Of a stretch of DNA of 64,000 nt, positions 59,238-64,000 are shown piece by piece. Origin of the DNA: CAZYBU01 sp964645775. GTDB lineage: Bacteria > Spirochaetota > UBA4802 > UBA5550. The notes beneath the pieces were generated by a model. That model was not told the origin of the DNA. It made no database searches and was given only the letters and a program-made list of their open reading frames with translations. The stretch's first letter is position 1, and each line of letters begins with the position of its first letter. A program made the translations under genes and the position numbers. The stretch lies in assembly GCA_964645775.1 (NCBI GenBank), contig CAZYBU010000004.1, positions 84,297 to 148,296 on the forward strand. Reading direction: 5' to 3'.

Positions 59238-61367
59238 ATGAAGTTTGCCGGTTCATATGATCTCGCTACAACCGATATCACTCGGGAATTTTATTTCAAT
59301 GTTGGCGGACCTCATGGATTTATGCGCTGGGGCATCTATATTTTTGCGGCCCTGGCAGTGGCGTACCTGGTGTACTCCCTGGTAAAAAGAGTCCGTCTCT
59401 GGAAGATGGGGCGGGAAGAAGTCAGAACGGACCGTCCAATGGCAAGGATCAAGGCTGTGATCAAGTATGTCTTTCTTCAGATTAAGATACTGAGGGAAGG
59501 ATACGCGGGTATCATGCATGCCAGCTTCTTTTTCGGTTTTCTGGTTCTCTTCATCGTTACCCTCATAATAGTGGTCCAGGAGGACTTAACGGGCCTGTTC
59601 TTCGATTATCATTTCATACACGGTAATTTCTACCTGATCTGGTCCCTGTTCGGTGACCTCTTCGGTCTGGTGGTTCTTTTCGGTGTCTGGATGGCTTTTC
59701 TGAGAAGGTACATTCTTAAACCGAGCCGTCTTGATGAGCGGCCGACAGACGCCTTTGCCCTCGGGCTGATTTTCTTTATCGCACTTACTGGTTTCCTCAA
59801 CGAGGCGATGAGGATTGCCATTACCGGTTTCCCGGTATTTGAGATCTGGTCCCCAATAGGGTATTCCATTGCTTACCTCTTCGCTGGTGTGAGTGTTCCG
59901 ACTTTGAAGGATGTCCACTACGTGAACTGGTGGCTACACATGTTAAGCGCATTTACCTTTATTGCCCTTCTTGCCTCTAACAAACTGGGCCATATACTGA
60001 TTTCTATTCTAAACATCTATTACATGAATCTGGATAATGAGAACCGTGATACCAAGTACAGGCTTCCTCTCATTAACCCGGAAGAGTTTGAAACCGCAGA
60101 GAGCTTCGGTGTTTCCCAGGTTGAGGAGTTTACCTGGAAGAAGCTCATGGACGGGGACGCCTGTACCCGCTGCGGACGGTGTCAGGATAACTGTCCCGCA
60201 TGGCTTACGGATAAACCTCTTTCTCCCAAGAAAATCATTAATGACGTAAAAGATAATATGGAAGAAAGACTTCCGAGGCTTGCGGCAGTGGGTGAGGGAG
60301 AGACCGTTGAAACAACTCCCCTGATTAAATCCTCACCTGGTTCCGTGGATCCTCATGAATTCTGGTCCTGTACAAACTGCGGCGCCTGTCTCGAGGCCTG
60401 TCCGGTCAACATCGAGCATGTTAGCAAGATGCTCGATATGCGCAGGTACAAGGTCCTCATGGAAGGAGACATGGCCTCCGAACTTCAGACGACCTTTGTT
60501 AACCTTGAAAGCAATTTTAACCCCTATGGTTTTGCCTTTGCTGAACGGGGGGAGTGGGTCCCGGAGGACCTGGGCATTAAGACCCTGGCAGAGGACCCGG
60601 AGGTTGATTATCTCTATTTCGTGGGTTCAGCCGCATCCTTTGACAAGAGGAATCAGCAGGTCGCCGCGACGCTTGCAAAGATACTGAAGAGTGCCGGAGT
60701 GAAGATCGGTATCCTGGGACCGGAGGAAGCGGACTCGGGAGACACGGCTCTGAGGACCGGAAACGAGTATCTCTTCCATGTGCTGGCGACACAGAACATA
60801 GAGACCTTCGCGGGTTACAACGTGAAGAAGATTATATGCAGCTGCCCCCATGATTACAATACCCTGAAAAAGGAATATCGTTCCTTTGCAGAGGTAGGTG
60901 TCGGCTCCGATGGCAATCCTCTCTCTTATGATGTTGAAGTTTATCATCATACGGAGATTCTCGCGGACTTGATTAAAAACGGCACGATTAAGCTCAACAA
61001 CGAAGTTAAACAGAGAATCACCTATCATGATTCGTGCTTTCTTGGAAGGTACAATGAGATATATAAGCAGCCCAGGGAAATACTGAAATCGATTCCCGGC
61101 CTTGAGCTGGTGGAGATGAGCTGGCATCACGATAAGAGTTTCTGCTGTGGCGCCGGTGGTGGCAGGATGTTCCTGGAAGAAGACCTTGGTACACGTATCA
61201 ATCAATTCAGGACGAAAGATGCTCAGGCGACGGGTGCCAGTACCATTGCCACTGCATGTCCCTACTGTAATACCATGCTCAGTGACGGGATAAATGAGCT
61301 GGATATTCAGAACATGCGGGTATTTGATGTGGTAGAACTGGTTTATCAGTCCATGGAAGGAAACTGA
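59238..61367 (+). CDS. Membrane Fe-S oxidoreductase (NarI-like plus HdrD-like)
   Basis: A 709-residue protein from the ATG at 59238 (AGGAGG six bases upstream). The N-terminal third has about six helices with His residues (GIMHASFFFGFLVLFI, WWLHMLSAF) resembling NarI-type cytochrome b. The rest is a ferredoxin-like and CCG-domain part: CTRCGRCQDNCP and CTNCGACLEACP bind two [4Fe-4S] clusters, and the CCG motifs are CSCPHDYN, HDSCFLGRYN, FCCGAGGG and CPYCNTM. Similar proteins in deltaproteobacteria pass electrons between ETF or other carriers and the quinone pool. Partner genes are not adjacent. Promoter at 59149 and terminator at 61446. Confidence 0.82.
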   Translation: MKFAGSYDLATTDITREFYFNVGGPHGFMRWGIYIFAALAVAYLVYSLVKRVRLWKMGREEVRTDRPMARIKAVIKYVFLQIKILREGYAGIMHASFFFGFLVLFIVTLIIVVQEDLTGLFFDYHFIHGNFYLIWSLFGDLFGLVVLFGVWMAFLRRYILKPSRLDERPTDAFALGLIFFIALTGFLNEAMRIAITGFPVFEIWSPIGYSIAYLFAGVSVPTLKDVHYVNWWLHMLSAFTFIALLASNKLGHILISILNIYYMNLDNENRDTKYRLPLINPEEFETAESFGVSQVEEFTWKKLMDGDACTRCGRCQDNCPAWLTDKPLSPKKIINDVKDNMEERLPRLAAVGEGETVETTPLIKSSPGSVDPHEFWSCTNCGACLEACPVNIEHVSKMLDMRRYKVLMEGDMASELQTTFVNLESNFNPYGFAFAERGEWVPEDLGIKTLAEDPEVDYLYFVGSAASFDKRNQQVAATLAKILKSAGVKIGILGPEEADSGDTALRTGNEYLFHVLATQNIETFAGYNVKKIICSCPHDYNTLKKEYRSFAEVGVGSDGNPLSYDVEVYHHTEILADLIKNGTIKLNNEVKQRITYHDSCFLGRYNEIYKQPREILKSIPGLELVEMSWHHDKSFCCGAGGGRMFLEEDLGTRINQFRTKDAQATGASTIATACPYCNTMLSDGINELDIQNMRVFDVVELVYQSMEGN

Positions 61368-61445
61368 TAGAAAAAGGACTGCCTTGTTGTCTTTACAATG
61401 GAGCAGGTCACGCTGGAACATGGATGTTTGTAACTAAGAAGGCAC

Positions 61446-61482
61446 GACCAGACGCGTCAGCAGCAAACGCGTCTGGTCTTTT
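61446..61482 (+). terminator. Rho-independent terminator after the Fe-S gene
   Basis: Perfect 12-bp stem GACCAGACGCGT (61446-61457) and ACGCGTCTGGTC (61467-61478), nine-base loop, then TTTT. It separates the Fe-S gene from hppA. Confidence 0.93.
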
Positions 61483-61551
61483 ATACACAGGTGCCCCGGG
61501 GCCTGGCAAACAGGTCTCTGAAATCAATATTAAATAAAGGAGTTTCGGTGT

Positions 61552-63897
61552 ATGGAAAACAGTCTGTTTTACATCGCACCGGTCGGTTCCCTCTTCGCTC
61601 TGGTTTTTGCCTGGATCTTTTACCGGAGTATGATGAAAGCCGATCCGGGCAATGAAAGGATGGTCGAGATTGCCGGCCATGTTAGAGATGGTGCTATGGC
61701 CTATCTGTCGCGGCAGTACAAGGTCGTGACAATTGTCTTTGCGGTTCTGGTCCTCCTGTTCTCGGTGATGTCTTTCTTTGGCGTTCAGAATCCCTTTGTT
61801 CCAGTAGCCTTTCTGACTGGTGGTTTCTTTTCCGGTCTCTGTGGTTTTCTCGGAATGAAGACAGCTACAAACGCCTCTTCCAGAACGGCCCAGGGAGCTT
61901 CCAAGTCCCTGAACAGCGGTCTTAAGGTCGCTTTCCGGTCTGGAGCCGTTATGGGACTGGTTGTTGTTGGATTTGGTCTTATCGACGTTTCCCTCTGGTA
62001 CATACTCCTGAATTGGATCTATGATGCCAATATCTGGGGACTCAGTGAAAAGCTGATGCATAAGGTAGGCATTGAAGGTGCATTTTCTGCCACGGTTGTG
62101 AACAGTCCTGATTTTGTTCAAGCCAAGCTGGTTGAGATAACCACAACGATGCTGACATTCGGAATGGGCGCCTCAACCCAGGCCCTCTTTGCCCGGGTCG
62201 GTGGCGGAATTTACACAAAGGCAGCTGACGTCGGCGCTGACCTGGTCGGTAAAGTAGAAGCCAATATTCCGGAGGATGATCCCCGTAACCCTGCAACTAT
62301 AGCTGATAACGTAGGTGATAATGTGGGTGACGTTGCCGGTATGGGTGCTGACCTTTATGAATCTTATGCAGGTTCCATCCTCGCCACGGCGGCCTTGGGT
62401 GCTGCCCTTCCCATAGCTGTTGGTGGAGCGGGCACGGTTGCTGAGATCATAAAACCGGTAGTCGCACCCATGATTGTTGCCGGCCTTGGTATCATTTTCT
62501 CAATACTGGGAATCTACGCCGTACGAACCAAGGAAGAAGCGACGATGAAAAACCTGCTGGCTTCTCTTAACGTCGGTATCTGGGGAAGCTCTGCCCTGAT
62601 CCTGGTCGCCCTGGCTGTTCTGGCCTATATCGACCTGATCACCTGGGGCATTTTTGGCGCTGTTATTGCCGGTCTCATGGCGGGTCTTATTATCGGTCAG
62701 TCAACGGAGTATTACACTTCTGACGAATATAAGCCGACACAGGGCATAGCCAAACAGACTCTGATGGGTCACGCGACCACGATCATTGAAGGTACTGCCG
62801 TCGGTATGTATTCTGCCGGTATTCCCATATTAACGATTGTGATCGGTATTCTTGCTGCATTCGGCCTTTCCGGTGGATTCGAGGAAATGGCACGCGGACT
62901 TTACGGTATCGGTTTTGCAGCCGTGGGTATGCTTTCGACTCTCGGTATTACCCTTGCCACGGATGCTTACGGACCTATCGCAGATAACGCTGGTGGAAAC
63001 GCAGAGATGAGCGGTCTGGATCCTCAGGTTCGTGAAAGGACGGATGCCCTGGATATGCTTGGTAACACCACGGCCGCTACCGGTAAAGGTTTTGCCATCG
63101 GTTCTGCCGCCCTTACGGCTATGGCTCTTCTTTCCGCCTACCTTCAGGAGGTAAAGATATGGCTCGGCAAGCTTGCTGGAGATACAGGGTTTGTCGTGGG
63201 TAATGTAACTTTTTACGCCAGGCTCCCTGAAGGGGTTCAGGAAGGAGCTAATGCTGTTGTTACCCGGTATGCGAGCATCGCTGATTTCGTTCGGGCTTAT
63301 GAACTGACTCTCATGAATCCTCTGGTTCTGGGAGGCATCTTCCTCGGTGCAGGCATGGCTTTTGTTTTCAGCGCCATGACCATGAAAGCTGTGGGCCGCG
63401 CTGCCGGTTCAATGGTTGAAGAGGTTAGAAGGCAGTTCAAAGAGATTCCGGGAATCATGGATGGTAGCGCTACCCCGGAATACGCCAAGTGTGTTGCCAT
63501 TTCTACAAAGGGCGCACAGCGTGAGATGATTCTTCCCTCCATGCTGGCGATCATAGTACCTGTAATAACAGGTCTGATTCTGGGTGTTGGTGGTGTTCTC
63601 GGTCTGCTTGTGGGTGGTCTGACGTCAGGTTTTGCTCTGGCTGCCCTGCTTAACAACGCGGGTGGAGCCTGGGACAACGCCAAGAAATATATTGAGAAGG
63701 GTAATTATGGAGGAAAGGGCTCCGATGCCCACCATGCGGCTGTGACCGGGGATACGGTAGGTGATCCCTTCAAGGACACATCCGGTCCTTCTCTTAATAT
63801 TCTTATCAAGCTTATGACAATGGTTTCCGTTGTTTTCTCAGGTGTTGTTGTCAAGTTCTCTCCTCAGATCGGCAAGTTCCTGGGTTTTATCCGGTAA
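61552..63897 (+). CDS. hppA: Membrane-bound proton/sodium pyrophosphatase
   Basis: A 781-residue, roughly 16-helix ion pump driven by pyrophosphate. The core DVGADLVGKVE (about 227-237) and NPATIADNVGDNVGDVAGMG (about 246-265) bind Mg-PPi, with further acidic clusters in DAYGPIADNAGGNAEM and DPFKDTSGPSLNI. The GNTTAATGKGFAIGSA segment carries Ala where potassium-independent enzymes have Lys, indicating a potassium-dependent type. Sodium versus proton pumping is not resolved. AAAGGAG precedes the ATG by nine bases. A terminator follows. Confidence 0.96.
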   Translation: MENSLFYIAPVGSLFALVFAWIFYRSMMKADPGNERMVEIAGHVRDGAMAYLSRQYKVVTIVFAVLVLLFSVMSFFGVQNPFVPVAFLTGGFFSGLCGFLGMKTATNASSRTAQGASKSLNSGLKVAFRSGAVMGLVVVGFGLIDVSLWYILLNWIYDANIWGLSEKLMHKVGIEGAFSATVVNSPDFVQAKLVEITTTMLTFGMGASTQALFARVGGGIYTKAADVGADLVGKVEANIPEDDPRNPATIADNVGDNVGDVAGMGADLYESYAGSILATAALGAALPIAVGGAGTVAEIIKPVVAPMIVAGLGIIFSILGIYAVRTKEEATMKNLLASLNVGIWGSSALILVALAVLAYIDLITWGIFGAVIAGLMAGLIIGQSTEYYTSDEYKPTQGIAKQTLMGHATTIIEGTAVGMYSAGIPILTIVIGILAAFGLSGGFEEMARGLYGIGFAAVGMLSTLGITLATDAYGPIADNAGGNAEMSGLDPQVRERTDALDMLGNTTAATGKGFAIGSAALTAMALLSAYLQEVKIWLGKLAGDTGFVVGNVTFYARLPEGVQEGANAVVTRYASIADFVRAYELTLMNPLVLGGIFLGAGMAFVFSAMTMKAVGRAAGSMVEEVRRQFKEIPGIMDGSATPEYAKCVAISTKGAQREMILPSMLAIIVPVITGLILGVGGVLGLLVGGLTSGFALAALLNNAGGAWDNAKKYIEKGNYGGKGSDAHHAAVTGDTVGDPFKDTSGPSLNILIKLMTMVSVVFSGVVVKFSPQIGKFLGFIR

Positions 63898-63919
63898 CCT
63901 GAAACATGCAAAGAATGAT

Positions 63920-63948
63920 AAAGAGGGTGTCCATGAGGCACCCTCTTT
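63920..63948 (+). terminator. Rho-independent terminator after hppA
   Basis: 10-bp stem AAAGAGGGTG (63920-63929) and CACCCTCTTT (63939-63948) with a nine-base loop and a T-run continuing to 63949. It is directly followed by the intron-like sequence. Confidence 0.9.
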
Positions 63949-63950
63949 TA

Positions 63951-64000
63951 GTGCGCCCGGCATGGGCGCACGCTTGGTGGTGCGGTGGTATACCAGTGAC
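63951..64000 (+). mobile_element. 5' end of a group IIC intron (cut by the window end)
   Basis: The segment begins GTGCG, the 5' splice-site consensus of group II introns, and continues as the perfect hairpin GTGCGCCC-GGCAT-GGGCGCAC (63951-63971). The first 20 bases match the start of the well-studied Oceanobacillus iheyensis group IIC intron (GTGTGCCCGGCATGGGTGCA) at all but two positions. It lies two bases after a terminator hairpin, where IIC introns insert. Only 50 bases are present, so domains II-VI and any reverse transcriptase gene are outside. Confidence 0.75.

Noticed and set aside
60627..61421. 264-codon minus-strand ORF opposite the Fe-S oxidoreductase
   Set aside because: Antisense of the CCG domain coding sequence; no start signal or family resemblance.
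63951..64000. Terminal segment read as a tRNA or second terminator
   Set aside because: No tRNA arms can be formed, and the hairpin lacks a T-run; the group IIC start explains it better.

Overview
The window is a dense, housekeeping-rich stretch of a diderm (Gram-negative-type) bacterial chromosome with roughly 45-48% GC by eye. Several predicted lipoproteins, a lipoprotein-type DsbD, two HD-GYP proteins, a FlgM-like protein, FHA/VWA and TPR proteins and a glycerol-phosphate/alkyl-DHAP synthase-like gene pair fit an anaerobic or microaerophilic member of the Spirochaetota best. That assignment is an inference from gene content, not a measured placement. No complete transposon, prophage or CRISPR array is visible.

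Layout. 0-5.4 kb: moaB/mogA-type gene, a histidine phosphatase, a VWA-FHA membrane protein, a response regulator with HD-GYP output and a rhomboid protease. 5.4-15 kb (minus strand): recC-recB, a beta-CASP RNA nuclease, and a TPR-yebC-ruvC run. 16.4-17.6 kb: two divergent lipoproteins that share a motif. 17.6-20.4 kb: moeA, a PP-loop tRNA thiolase-like gene and purN. 20.5-20.9 kb: a triple 132-bp tandem repeat. 21-22 kb: a small XRE regulator, a STAS protein and a small unknown. 22.2-27.2 kb: a surface-glycan-like cluster (membrane protein, two GT4 glycosyltransferases, a methyltransferase) next to an inositol-phosphatase-family gene and a lipoprotein. 27.3-30.6 kb: glpD plus an alkylglycerone-phosphate-synthase-like flavoprotein. 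31-39 kb: a DHH-CBS protein, purD, dsbD, an APC permease, a flavin reductase, a SEC-C methionine aminopeptidase and a 62-residue MshEN-like protein. 39.5-41 kb: a tRNA-Lys/tRNA-Glu transcript and purA. 41-43.3 kb: nikR, a degenerate LysM-M23 protein, a zinc-ribbon-like protein and a FlgM-like protein. 43.4-48.8 kb: znuA-znuC-znuB-uvrB-nadC. 48.8-52.1 kb: a sensor HD-GYP protein and hisE-hisG. 52.1-57.2 kb: a molybdate/tungstate operon (modC-modA-modB, a molybdopterin-binding protein, a second moeA). 57.2-59 kb: metX-metW. 59.2-64 kb: a membrane Fe-S oxidoreductase and hppA.

The most informative non-coding features are: (1) a molybdenum-cofactor (Moco) riboswitch on the minus strand just upstream of modC, with a downstream segment that can pair perfectly with one arm of its long helix, and a second hairpin reaching the modC start codon; (2) the first 50 bases of what looks like a group IIC intron at the extreme right end, directly after the hppA terminator, which is the preferred site of that intron class; (3) a family of short intergenic MITE-like repeats, present as a triple tandem array at 20.5 kb and as dispersed copies at 30.7 and 39.4 kb.

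How the parts fit: the window holds much of a Mo/W supply chain (uptake, riboswitch sensing, Mog and MoeA steps), consistent with an organism using Mo/W enzymes for anaerobic redox chemistry. The Fe-S oxidoreductase and the membrane pyrophosphatase fit such an energy metabolism. Coordinates of several genes were moved to internal starts where a ribosome-binding site clearly decided the choice; these cases are stated.
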